A DNA stretch of 64,000 bases. Origin: Hallerella porci. Its GTDB lineage: Bacteria > Fibrobacterota > Fibrobacteria > Fibrobacterales > Fibrobacteraceae. The stretch's first letter is position 1. Every line of letters begins with the position of its first letter. The translations under genes were made by a program, and so were the position numbers. The stretch lies in contig NZ_QGHD01000002.1 in the NCBI RefSeq assembly GCF_003148885.1, positions 62,001 through 126,000 of the forward strand, in the 5' to 3' direction. A model generated the notes under the pieces. That model was given only the letters and a program-made list of their open reading frames with translations, had not been told where the DNA came from and did no database searches. Shown here in pieces: positions 52,778-60,960 of the stretch.

Positions 52778-53675
52778 TTTGCTTCTCCGGATACAAAAGT
52801 CCAAATCGCAGTCCCGCTGTGCTAATGCAGAAACTTTCTGCGTGCAATCTTAATAATAAACTGCGCAACCAAAAAAGCCCGCAGATAATCACATCGCTCC
52901 GTCCCTTTTCAAGTCCGGGCATGCTGCCGCGCAATTCTTTCGAAACATTGGAAATTTTTGTAATCACTTTTTCCAACTGTTCCAAATTCATTTCAACGCC
53001 TTCGATTGTTTTAAAATCAAATTCGGAAAGATTTAAGAAAACCATTGCGAGCGCAGTCGCTGTTCCGCCGACCAAGTAAACCGGCTTTTTCGCATAAGGG
53101 CGCAGCGGATTTCCTTTGAGTTCTTCCTTCTCCCATTTTTTGTATTCGGGTCCAGGAATCGCACCCATTTTTTTGAAAAGAAATAATGCGCCCACCGGAA
53201 TAGAAATCGCTTTTTTCCCGTCCGAAATTTCGGTAGAACCACCGCCGATATCCACGGTGACAATGCCTTCGCCGTGCCATTCTTCGACCGCGCGGAATGT
53301 ATAAGCGGCTTCTTCTTCGCCCGAAATAATTCTCGGTTTTACCCAAAGTGCTTTTTCGACCGCTGCAATAACTTCGTCACCATTTTCTGCGCGACGCGAT
53401 GCTTCGGTCATCGCACACGCTTTGATTTCTGCGCCCAGTGCGTGCGCCGTAGAACGAAATTCATTCAAAATTTTCGAAAGCGCATCCAAGCGTTCTTCGG
53501 TAATGCGCCCGAAATTAAAAACGTCTTCGCCCAAACGGCAAATTTCCACTTTCTGAATTTTCGGCTGCAAAATTTCTTTGCCATTTTCATCTTTTTCAAA
53601 ATCGGCGATGAGAAGAATCGTCGAATGACTGCCGATGTCCACCGAAGCGGGGAGAGTTTTTAACGCGTTAGCCAT
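52767..53675 (-). CDS. Ppx/GppA phosphatase family, second copy
   Basis: A 302-residue Ppx/GppA-type phosphatase: PASVDIGSHSTILLIAD, CAMTEASRRAENG, ISGEEEAAYTFRA, TVDIGGGSTEISDG, LVGGTATALAMV. It is in a different context from the pst-linked copy (32837) and retains the key Glu and Gly motifs, but with Ser-His in place of Ser-Asn in the first loop. It may hydrolyse pppGpp rather than polyphosphate; unresolved. It overlaps both neighbours in a four-gene run. Confidence 0.87.
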   Translation of the reverse strand: MANALKTLPASVDIGSHSTILLIADFEKDENGKEILQPKIQKVEICRLGEDVFNFGRITEERLDALSKILNEFRSTAHALGAEIKACAMTEASRRAENGDEVIAAVEKALWVKPRIISGEEEAAYTFRAVEEWHGEGIVTVDIGGGSTEISDGKKAISIPVGALFLFKKMGAIPGPEYKKWEKEELKGNPLRPYAKKPVYLVGGTATALAMVFLNLSEFDFKTIEGVEMNLEQLEKVITKISNVSKELRGSMPGLEKGRSDVIICGLFWLRSLLLRLHAESFCISTAGLRFGLLYPEKQNAN

Positions 53676-53979
53676 TTAAAAGTCCTTCGCGGATTCGCGT
53701 CGCAATTTTTTCTGGATTCATGAAAAATTGCTTTGCCAAAGGAATTGCTTGTTCCACCAATTCAGGCGAATATTTTTGCATCCACAGCGCAACCGTTTTT
53801 CCCGAATCGCTGCCGAGTTCTTTTCCCGATTGAATTTCTACCGCCATCTTCAACGCTAAACAAAGCCCGAGTTCAAAAGGCTTCGGCGATTCCTTGCCTT
53901 CGAGAAGTTTTTCCACACGAGCGAGCTGCGCCGCCGAACCTAAGGATTCTATTTCTTTTAAATCTTGTTCCGAAATCAT
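53668..53979 (-). CDS. Small hypothetical protein
   Basis: A 103-residue predicted helical, soluble protein with no family I recognise. It is the first gene of a run (this gene, second ppx, pseudouridine synthase, ApaH-like) and overlaps ppx by 8 bases, so it is certainly co-expressed. ATG 53979 is preceded by TAAATTTG 4 bases upstream. Confidence 0.75.
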   Translation of the reverse strand: MISEQDLKEIESLGSAAQLARVEKLLEGKESPKPFELGLCLALKMAVEIQSGKELGSDSGKTVALWMQKYSPELVEQAIPLAKQFFMNPEKIATRIREGLLNG

Positions 53980-53983
53980 AGTG

Positions 53984-53991
53984 CAAATTTA
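53984..53991 (-). promoter_or_regulatory. TAAATTTG promoter element before the four-gene run
   Basis: On the minus strand TAAATTTG-CACT-ATG: exact TAnnTTTG 4 bases before the start codon. Confidence 0.55.
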
Positions 53992-54027
53992 GTTTTTCGC
54001 TTTTTGCTTTTCGGATTTCTATCCACG

Positions 54028-54061
54028 AAAAAATCCCCAGAACTTGTCCGAGGATTTTTTC
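54028..54061 (-). terminator. Terminator after the histone-like gene
   Basis: AAAAATCC/GGATTTTT outer stem with a G-T rich inner stem; T run on the minus strand. It lies 24 bases after the histone-like stop. Confidence 0.7.
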
Positions 54062-54084
54062 AAAGAGAGAAATGAAACTGAAAA

Positions 54085-54432
54085 TTATTTCGCTTTTTTC
54101 ACGGCTTTCTTCGGAGCAACTTTGCTTGCAACTTTCTTTGCAGCCGGTTTTGCAGCGACTTTTTTGGCCGGAGCTTTCACAGCCTTGACCGCTTTTTTCG
54201 GAGCAGCCTTGACAGCGACTTTCTTTGCTGCGGGCTTTGCGACTTTCTTCGCAGGAGCCTTCGCCGCTACAGCTTTCTTCGGAGCTGCTTTTGTAGCCTT
54301 TGCTTTCGGCGCAGACTTCGGAGCTGCTTTCACCGCAGATTTTTTAGCAGCCGGAGCTGCTTTTTTGACGGCAACCTTCTTCGGAGCGGCAGCTTTTTTA
54401 GCTACGGCTTTTTTTACAGGAGTTTTTGCCAT
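54085..54432 (-). CDS. Histone H1-like, Ala/Lys/Pro-rich DNA-binding protein
   Basis: A 115-residue protein made almost only of Ala, Lys, Pro and Val in short repeats such as AAPKKAV and AKKVA. It resembles the C-terminal tail of eukaryotic histone H1 and the bacterial H1-like proteins (HctA, AlgP-like). It probably compacts DNA. AAAGGA precedes ATG 54432. The low-complexity codons make the opposite strand open for a similar length, but that frame is Phe/Ala-rich and not a gene. Confidence 0.85.
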   Translation of the reverse strand: MAKTPVKKAVAKKAAAPKKVAVKKAAPAAKKSAVKAAPKSAPKAKATKAAPKKAVAAKAPAKKVAKPAAKKVAVKAAPKKAVKAVKAPAKKVAAKPAAKKVASKVAPKKAVKKAK

Positions 54433-54578
54433 ATTTTTTTCCTTTATGTTGATTTGTTGATAACTATAAACATAAAATAACTAGATTTTCACAAAATATC
54501 AACAACTTTTTGAAAATAATTTTGATTTTCCCGAAAAATTTTCACAAAATTGCGCACGACTTTGCCGTGCGCTTTGCG

Positions 54579-55256
54579 TTACCAATCTTTTTCGGGGCGC
54601 GCTTTTCCGCGGGCGGGTTTCCACGGTTTTCGTTCGCCGTGCTCTTCGTCAAAATCTTTGAGCAACTGCGAAGCTTCTTGCGGGCTCATTTGTCCCGGTT
54701 CATTGGGCGGTTCTTCTCCGCCACGCGAATCGCTCGAATTTTCCGAGTTGCTAGAACCTTCTGCGTTATCCGACTGCGAATTGGAATTATTGGAATTACT
54801 GGAATTTCCATTCGACTGACTTGAATTTTCCGAAGAATTTTCGGAATTGTCATTTTGCGAATCGCTTGAGTTTTCCGAATTGCTAGAATTATTTTGATCC
54901 GAAGAACTGGAATTTCCCGAACCATTTTCGGAATTCTGCTGATTCTGATTTTGTTCTTGATTTTGGTTCTGATCTTGATTTTTATCTTGATTCTTTTCTC
55001 CGTTCGGATTATTTTCTTTATTTTGATTTTTCTGTTCGTTTTTGGATTCGTCAATGCGATCGGCGAGCATTTGCAATTTCGCATCATCCGGATAATACGA
55101 AAGTCCTTCTTTGCAAGTAATTTCCGCCGTCGGCAAACGATTTTCAATATATTGAAACGCCGCGTCCGAATAATATTCCGCAGCCGTTTTCGGCGCCTTT
55201 GCAGCAAAAGCTACCGCAACAGAAACCGTGAGAAACATCATAATTTTCGCAAGCAT
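54579..55256 (-). CDS. Bat operon protein with Asn/Ser/Gln-rich region
   Basis: A 225-residue exported protein: signal peptide (MLAKIMMFLTVSVAVAFAA), a short TPR-like helical segment (AAEYYSDAAFQYIENRLPTAEITCKEGLSYYPDDAKLQML), then about 120 residues almost entirely Asn, Ser, Gln, Glu and Asp, then a Pro/Lys-rich tail. It is the last Bat-operon gene, with a start overlapping the BatC-like stop as TAATG. The low-complexity region is unlike anything else here and may be a flexible envelope linker. Confidence 0.75.
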   Translation of the reverse strand: MLAKIMMFLTVSVAVAFAAKAPKTAAEYYSDAAFQYIENRLPTAEITCKEGLSYYPDDAKLQMLADRIDESKNEQKNQNKENNPNGEKNQDKNQDQNQNQEQNQNQQNSENGSGNSSSSDQNNSSNSENSSDSQNDNSENSSENSSQSNGNSSNSNNSNSQSDNAEGSSNSENSSDSRGGEEPPNEPGQMSPQEASQLLKDFDEEHGERKPWKPARGKARPEKDW

Positions 55257-55981
55257 TAAATTACCCCCAAATCATTATCCGCATTGGATTGGTCAATTTT
55301 ACTCTTGGGTTTTCTTCCTGCTTTGATATCGATGACATCTTCAATGCGCTGAATATAAGAATTCAAACTCGTCGCCGTTGAATCGTTCGTCATCGTATTT
55401 TCAAGCAAATTTTTCGCCGGCGTATATTGTCCTTCTTTGCACATTTGCATCGCACGCGCGAGCATTTTCTTGGCATTTTCCGAAAGTTCCGGCTGCTTCT
55501 GATCATTTTGATTATTCTGATTTTGATCTTTTTGCTTGTCGATTTCTTCTTTCAATTTACGTTGCACAATTTCCACATTGCGCTTTGCCTTTTCATAACT
55601 CGGATTCAAATCGATTGCTTTTTTCAAATAGCCAACCGATTCTCGCCATTTTGCAATGCGTTCCGAAGGCTCGCTCGATTTTTCACCGATACGGTAAAAT
55701 GTATTCGCCAAATTGTATGCCGCTTTGGAAGCGAGCGAAGAATCGGGCATGCGCACAGCGCTTTCGAGTTCTTTCTGCGCCGTTGCGTAATCGCCTAATT
55801 GATACGCGCACGTTCCGATGTTATAAAACAAAAGCGGATTCGCGGGCTCATCTTGTCGCGCTTCTTCGTATTTTTTTAGCGCACCCGAATAATCGCCTTT
55901 TTGAAAGAGCGCATTGCCATCGTTAATCGGGCGTGCAAACGCTGCCACCGAAATGAAAAGCAAACAAATTAACCATTTCAT
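55256..55981 (-). CDS. Exported TPR protein, BatC-like
   Basis: A 241-residue exported TPR protein: signal MKWLICLLFISVAAFA, then TPR repeats (INDGNALFQKGDYSGALKKYEEARQDEP; LLFYNIGTCAYQLGDYATAQKELESAV; a third around YEKAKRNVEI) and a Gln/Asn-rich spacer before a further helical pair. It matches BatC of the Bacteroides aerotolerance operon. ATG 55981 has GAGGA upstream; an earlier ATG at 55996 lacks one. Confidence 0.82.
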   Translation of the reverse strand: MKWLICLLFISVAAFARPINDGNALFQKGDYSGALKKYEEARQDEPANPLLFYNIGTCAYQLGDYATAQKELESAVRMPDSSLASKAAYNLANTFYRIGEKSSEPSERIAKWRESVGYLKKAIDLNPSYEKAKRNVEIVQRKLKEEIDKQKDQNQNNQNDQKQPELSENAKKMLARAMQMCKEGQYTPAKNLLENTMTNDSTATSLNSYIQRIEDVIDIKAGRKPKSKIDQSNADNDLGVI

Positions 55982-55992
55982 TTGAAAAATCC

Positions 55993-57021
55993 TCAACTAA
56001 AACGCCCCGCGAGCTGTTTCCGTTTTTTGCCGCGTTCCGAAAGAAGCGCTTCGACCAAAAATAAAATCGCAGCCATCGCTAAGAAAATTTGATAGCGATC
56101 TTGATAATTTTCCATTTGATCCGAAGAAGTATCGCGCTTTTCTAAACTTTCAATTTCCGAAAGCACTTTTTGCAGTTGAAATTCGCCGGGACTTGCGTAA
56201 AAATATCGCGCGCCCGTGATGCTTGCCACATCTTGCAATGTGCGTTCTTCCAAATGCGTTGTCACGATATTTCCGAAGCGATCTTTGTGATACGAGACGT
56301 CGCCATTTTTCGTCGGCTCCGGAATAGGAACGCCTTCTTTCGATCCGATGCCAACGGTGTAAATGCGAATTCCCGCTTCCGCAGCTTCTTTCGCTTTTTC
56401 CACCGCTTTTGCATCTTGTTCTTCGCCATCGCTCATAAGCACCATCACCGCATACTTAGACGGTACTTTGGAACGACGAAACATTTGCATACCTTTGTCA
56501 ATTGCCGCAGCCAAATCCGTTCCCGGCAAAAGCCAACCCGGTTCCAAATCCCGCAGAATTAACTGCACCGTTCCATAATCGAGAGTGAGCGGAACCAAAG
56601 TTTGCGCTTCGCCCGAAAACGCAACAAGCCCGACGCGATCTCCCGAAAGCGTATCCAAGAACGCCGAAATTTCATGCCGCGAACGCACCAAACGATTCGG
56701 CTTTACATCTTCCGCAAGCATCGAAAGCGACACATCTTGCAAAAGTAAAATGTCCAAACCTTTGCGTTCGATATGTTCCATTTGCCTTCCCCATTGCGGG
56801 CGTGCAAGCGCAACAATCAAAAACGCAATGCCCAAAAGAAGCAGTCCTGTTTTCGTCGCACGACGCCACGGCGAAAGCGAAGTCGCAATTTTCGGAAGCA
56901 TTGAAATCGACGCAAATTTCGAAGCGAGTTTTTTTCGCCGACGATACGCGTAAACGAATAAAAGCAAAAATAGCGGTAGGGTAAAAAGAGCCCACAAAAA
57001 ATTCGGTTCTGCAAATCTCAT
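55993..57021 (-). CDS. batB: VWA-domain membrane protein, BatB-like
   Basis: A 342-residue membrane-anchored von Willebrand A protein. Two N-terminal hydrophobic helices (about 7-25 and 53-72) flank basic loops. The VWA domain has the MIDAS DVSLSML, a threonine loop near GTDLAAAIDKG and VLMSDGEEQDA. A C-terminal helix follows. BatB-type proteins bind the MoxR-dependent Bat complex in the envelope. The start overlaps the BatA stop as ATGA. Confidence 0.88.
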   Translation of the reverse strand: MRFAEPNFLWALFTLPLFLLLFVYAYRRRKKLASKFASISMLPKIATSLSPWRRATKTGLLLLGIAFLIVALARPQWGRQMEHIERKGLDILLLQDVSLSMLAEDVKPNRLVRSRHEISAFLDTLSGDRVGLVAFSGEAQTLVPLTLDYGTVQLILRDLEPGWLLPGTDLAAAIDKGMQMFRRSKVPSKYAVMVLMSDGEEQDAKAVEKAKEAAEAGIRIYTVGIGSKEGVPIPEPTKNGDVSYHKDRFGNIVTTHLEERTLQDVASITGARYFYASPGEFQLQKVLSEIESLEKRDTSSDQMENYQDRYQIFLAMAAILFLVEALLSERGKKRKQLAGRFS

Positions 57022-58112
57022 GGAATCCTCACAAATCGCGTATTCGCTAAAACGAGTTCAAGCAAAATGAAAAGTGCACCCGCGAGCAGCCACGGATAAA
57101 ATTTTTCGGAATAACGAGCGTAAGCAATCGTTTGAATTTCTGTTTTTTCTAACTGATCGATTTCGCTGTAAATTTTTTCCAAATCTTCTTTGCTTTCGGC
57201 GCGGTAAAATCTCCCGCCAGTTGTAGCGGCGATTTGCCCGAGAGTTTTTTCGTCCAAACTATTTTCGGGCGGAATCGGTTGTTCGCCCCACGAAATTTCT
57301 CCGGTCCACGGATTTTGTTGGAATGCGAGGAAAGTTCCGCTGCGTTTTCCGACGCCGATTGTATAAACTTTGACGCCAAGCGCTTTCGCCACTTCTGCCG
57401 CATGCAGCGGAGGCACAATACTTGCGTTGTCAATTCCATCGGTTAATAAAATCACAATTTTCGATTTTGCATCGGATTTTTCAAGCCGCGCAAGCGAAGT
57501 CATTAAACCGTCACCAATTGCAGTTCCATTTCCCGAAGCCGTTGAATCATTCACCGACGCTAAAATTTCGAGCAGAGCGCCGTAATCCAACGTGAGAGGC
57601 ACTAACGTATACGAATTGCCCGCAAAAGCCGAAAGTCCAATGCGATCGCTTTCTCGTTTTTGAATAAATTCCGCCATCACATTTTTCGCATAACCTAACC
57701 GCGAATAATCCCAAAACTTCCCGCTCTTCCAAACTTTTTCTGCATTCATGACGCCGAGTTTTGCTTGATCCATCCGCGTTAGCATATCGAGAATACTCAT
57801 CGAGCCCGAAACGTCTAACGAAAGCATAATGTCTACGCCATCCGTCGAAGTGTATTCGACTTCCGTCGCATTTTGCGGTCGCGCAAGCGCCACAATAAAG
57901 CAGCAAAGAGCCAAAAGACGAAGAGCGGGGACAATGTAGCGCGCACGAGCCCGCGAACCTTTCGCCGCTTTTTTCGCAATCGCTAACGCCGGAAATTTAA
58001 TCGTACTTTTCCGTTTTCGCGAATGCCACCACCAATCCGCAATCAAAAGCGGAACGAGCAGCAAAAGCAAAAATGCTTCGGGATTTTGAAAATGCAAATT
58101 AGCGAGATCCAT
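57018..58112 (-). CDS. batA: VWA-domain membrane protein, BatA-like
   Basis: A 364-residue partner of BatB with the same layout: LLLVPLLIADWWWHSRKRKSTIKFP, helix at about 55-75, VWA MIDAS SLDVSGSMS, GTAIGDGLMTSL and LLTDGIDN, C-terminal helix. ATG 58112 is preferred over 58118 because the GAAGGAG site is spaced correctly for it. Both VWA proteins retain full MIDAS residues, so both can bind metal. Confidence 0.88.
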   Translation of the reverse strand: MDLANLHFQNPEAFLLLLLVPLLIADWWWHSRKRKSTIKFPALAIAKKAAKGSRARARYIVPALRLLALCCFIVALARPQNATEVEYTSTDGVDIMLSLDVSGSMSILDMLTRMDQAKLGVMNAEKVWKSGKFWDYSRLGYAKNVMAEFIQKRESDRIGLSAFAGNSYTLVPLTLDYGALLEILASVNDSTASGNGTAIGDGLMTSLARLEKSDAKSKIVILLTDGIDNASIVPPLHAAEVAKALGVKVYTIGVGKRSGTFLAFQQNPWTGEISWGEQPIPPENSLDEKTLGQIAATTGGRFYRAESKEDLEKIYSEIDQLEKTEIQTIAYARYSEKFYPWLLAGALFILLELVLANTRFVRIP

Positions 58113-59076
58113 TCGCATTCTCCTTCTTTTCTTCGGGCGAAGGCTTCGTGTCTTCGACTAAACGACTCGCCCAATCCATCCAAAATAATCCGCGGTCATC
58201 GCCGATTTTCATCTTGGCAAATTTCACCGGATACGTTTCTTTTTCAAGTTCCACAAGCGACTGCTTATACGCTTCTTCTAAATTCGGCATTTGCGAAACG
58301 CGCGATTTTAATTGCGAAAGAGTCGCATCCAAAATGCCTTCGGTCGGGTGCTCGCCCAAAAAACGCCGTTCGACATAACGCCGCACAATAAAACTGAGCG
58401 CTGTATAAAATTCCGCTTGATTTCCCGCTGCGAGTAATTGCTTATTCTGCAAATCTTTTAACGCGAGCACCGCTTCTTCGTAAGGCGGAAGCTGCGGCAC
58501 TTCTTTTTCTTTGCGGAATTTTTTGTGCAAAATCCATCCGAGCGCAATTAAAATGATCGCCGCCAAAACGATGAGTAAAATCGAAAGCCATTTCGGAAGT
58601 CGCGGATCATTTAACGGCTCTTCTGCATCCAAAATATCTTCTTCGCTGCCATCGGTCCGCGTGACCACTTTCACCGCCACCGGATCCGTTTTGGTTTCAG
58701 CGGTATCTGCTTTGAGAACTGCGCGCACTTCTTGCGGCGCAATCAAAAAATCGCCCGCGACAAATGTATTGAGAGTCGCTTTCCAAATAAATTTTTTCTG
58801 CCCTTTTAATCCTTCGACCGGAACTTCTTCGTGCTGCATATCTTTCACTTCGAAGTTCCCTAAATTGCCGACGAAACTCGGCAAATCCACGCGGGCACTT
58901 TCGGGAGCAGTCACCGTGATTTCGTAATCAAAACGGTCGCCGACAAAAACCTGCGACGCAGTCGTCGTCGATTTCACCGAGATATTTAACGCAAACGCTG
59001 GAATTGTGAGCAGTAAAATTCCGCATACAAGCAAACTCGGCAACTTTCCGCGTCGCAAAAATTCAACCATTTTCAT
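58099..59076 (-). CDS. Exported membrane protein of the Bat operon
   Basis: A 325-residue protein with signal peptide (MKMVEFLRRGKLPSLLVCGILLLTIPAFA), an extracytoplasmic beta domain (SVKSTTTASQVFVGDRFDYEITVTAPE), one membrane helix around 175-196 and a cytoplasmic tail with conserved FYTALSFIVRRYVERRFL. It resembles BatD/DUF4381-type proteins that sit between DUF58 and BatA in such operons. ATG 59076 has GGAGTT upstream. Confidence 0.75.
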   Translation of the reverse strand: MKMVEFLRRGKLPSLLVCGILLLTIPAFALNISVKSTTTASQVFVGDRFDYEITVTAPESARVDLPSFVGNLGNFEVKDMQHEEVPVEGLKGQKKFIWKATLNTFVAGDFLIAPQEVRAVLKADTAETKTDPVAVKVVTRTDGSEEDILDAEEPLNDPRLPKWLSILLIVLAAIILIALGWILHKKFRKEKEVPQLPPYEEAVLALKDLQNKQLLAAGNQAEFYTALSFIVRRYVERRFLGEHPTEGILDATLSQLKSRVSQMPNLEEAYKQSLVELEKETYPVKFAKMKIGDDRGLFWMDWASRLVEDTKPSPEEKKENANGSR

Positions 59077-59077
59077 T

Positions 59078-59965
59078 TTAACTCCGACGTCTTTGCAGCA
59101 TTCTAAAATATTCGACAAGTGGCGCCACCGTATCGCGAAATTCTTCGCGGACTTGACACTGCACATAATCCACATTCATTTTTTGAAATAAATTTTTCGT
59201 CGCTTTCTGCGCCTTTTTCGCTTCGTAGGCAAACGCTTCGCGGAAGGCGGCATCGCCCGTATCGACGAGCATCGTTTCGCCCGTTTCCGGATCTTCAAAT
59301 TCGACAAGTCCGACTGGCGGAAGTTCCGATTCGCGCGGATCCGTTACCGAAACCGCAAGCATATCGTGACGCTTCCCGAGAATTTTAAAAGCGGTCTCAA
59401 ATCCCGAATCCAAAAAATCCGACATCACGACGACCATCGCGCGCCGATTCAAAACGCCGCCTACATATTCGAGCGCACGCTGTAAATTCGTCCCATGATG
59501 TTCCGGTTTAAAATAAAGAATTTCGCGAATTAAACGCAGCGCATGTTTCTTTCCTTTCGCCGGCGGAATGAAAAGTTCCACTTGATCCGTAAAAATGAGA
59601 AGTCCCACTTTATCGTTATTGCGGACAGCGGCAAACGAAAGCAAAGCCGTAATCGCCGCCATCGCTTCGCCTTTCATTTCTTTTCCCGAACCGAATTCCG
59701 AACTCGAACTCGCATCGACCATGAGCATTAACGTAAGTTCACGTTCTTCGATGAACTTTTTAATATACGGCGTCCCCATGCGGGCGGAGACATTCCAATC
59801 GATGGAGCGCACATCGTCGCCGGGAACATATTCGCGGACTTCACTAAATTCCACGCCGTTCCCTTTGAACGAGCTGTGATACGCGCCCGCCATCATCGAA
59901 TCGAGAGACCCCCGCACCGAAAGTTCAATGCGGTTCACCGTTTTAAGAATATCTTTCGAAAGCAT
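59078..59965 (-). CDS. DUF58 protein of the Bat operon
   Basis: A 295-residue DUF58 protein with a degenerate VWA fold. The family landmarks FKGNGVEFSEVREYVPGDDVRSIDWNVSARMGTPYIKKF and LMLMVDASSSSEFG are clear. It works with the MoxR ATPase. ATG 59965 lies one base after the MoxR stop. The N-terminal signal-less start agrees with a cytoplasmic protein. Confidence 0.9.
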   Translation of the reverse strand: MLSKDILKTVNRIELSVRGSLDSMMAGAYHSSFKGNGVEFSEVREYVPGDDVRSIDWNVSARMGTPYIKKFIEERELTLMLMVDASSSSEFGSGKEMKGEAMAAITALLSFAAVRNNDKVGLLIFTDQVELFIPPAKGKKHALRLIREILYFKPEHHGTNLQRALEYVGGVLNRRAMVVVMSDFLDSGFETAFKILGKRHDMLAVSVTDPRESELPPVGLVEFEDPETGETMLVDTGDAAFREAFAYEAKKAQKATKNLFQKMNVDYVQCQVREEFRDTVAPLVEYFRMLQRRRS

Positions 59966-59966
59966 A

Positions 59967-60953
59967 TTATGGCACTTCGACCGAATCCAAAATTTTCTGC
60001 ACCACAAGTTCTGCCGAAACTTCTTCGGCTTCTGCTTCGTAGCTCAAAATAATGCGGTGACGCAACACTTCCATCGCGACAGCTTTTACATCTTCGGGAG
60101 TCACATAACCGCGGCCTTCGATAAACGCATGCGCTTTCGCTGCTTTCGCAAGTCCAATAGACGCACGCGGAGAAGCTCCCGTCGAAATAAATCCGGCAAG
60201 TTCCGCTTTCTTAATTCCCGCAGGATCACGCGTCGCAAGAACCAAATTCACAATGTATTCGCGGATGCGTTCGTCCACGTAAATTTCTTTCACCAATTCC
60301 CGCGCATTCAAAATGTCTTGCTTATTCGCAACCGCTTGCGGCACCTTTAATCCCGAACCGCTCACCGCTTCGAGAATTTTCATTTCATCTTCTTTGCCGG
60401 GGTAACCCACTTTAACCTTTAACAAGAAACGATCGACTTGCGCTTCGGGCAAAGGATAAGTGCCTTCTTGTTCAATCGGGTTCTGCGTTGCGAGAACCAA
60501 AAACGGAGCGTCCAACGGATACGTTTCATCGCCGATGGTAATCATCCGTTCCTGCATCGCTTCGAGAAGTGCGCTCTGCACTTTCGACGGCGCACGGTTA
60601 ATTTCGTCGGCCAAAACCAAATTGGTAAAAAGCGGGCCTTTCCGCGTTTCGAAGCGGGATTCTTTCGCATTGTAAATAGTCGTACCGAGTAAATCCGCCG
60701 GGAGAAGATCCGGAGTAAATTGAATCCGCTTAAAATCCAACGAAACTGCGCTTGCAAAAGCTTGCACCGCAGTCGTCTTCGCAAGTCCCGGAAGACCTTC
60801 CAACAAAATATGTCCATCGGCGAGAATTCCTGTGAGAATGCTCTTCACCATATCCTTTTGCCCGATGACCGTGCCTTCTACTTCGCGTAAAAGGTCCACG
60901 CAAAAATGGCTCTGATCTTTAATTTTTTCCGAAAGTTCTTGAACGTTTGTCAT
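59967..60953 (-). CDS. moxR: MoxR-family AAA+ ATPase
   Basis: A 328-residue AAA+ ATPase of the MoxR/BatR type. Walker A GLPGLAKTT (Ala in place of the usual Gly), Walker B LVLADEINRA, sensor regions FLVLATQNPIEQEGTYPLPEAQVDRFLLKV and GASPRASIGLAKAAKAHA. It is thought to act as a chaperone-like remodeller for the VWA proteins that follow. It is preceded by a BatD-like gene 7 bases upstream. Confidence 0.93.
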   Translation of the reverse strand: MTNVQELSEKIKDQSHFCVDLLREVEGTVIGQKDMVKSILTGILADGHILLEGLPGLAKTTAVQAFASAVSLDFKRIQFTPDLLPADLLGTTIYNAKESRFETRKGPLFTNLVLADEINRAPSKVQSALLEAMQERMITIGDETYPLDAPFLVLATQNPIEQEGTYPLPEAQVDRFLLKVKVGYPGKEDEMKILEAVSGSGLKVPQAVANKQDILNARELVKEIYVDERIREYIVNLVLATRDPAGIKKAELAGFISTGASPRASIGLAKAAKAHAFIEGRGYVTPEDVKAVAMEVLRHRIILSYEAEAEEVSAELVVQKILDSVEVP

Positions 60954-60960
60954 GTTGACC

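Noticed and set aside
54044-54460. Long open frame opposite the histone-like gene (Phe/Ala-rich)
   Set aside because: It mirrors the Ala/Lys codon repeats of the minus-strand histone-like gene; no ribosome site and an unnatural composition.
54780-55050. Possible tandem DNA repeat
   Set aside because: The repetition follows Asn/Ser/Gln codon use in a coding region, with no fixed unit length.
54686-55207. Open frame in another frame of the Asn/Ser-rich gene, Ile/Lys/Arg-rich
   Set aside because: A shadow of low-complexity codons; the frame with signal peptide and operon overlap is the real one.
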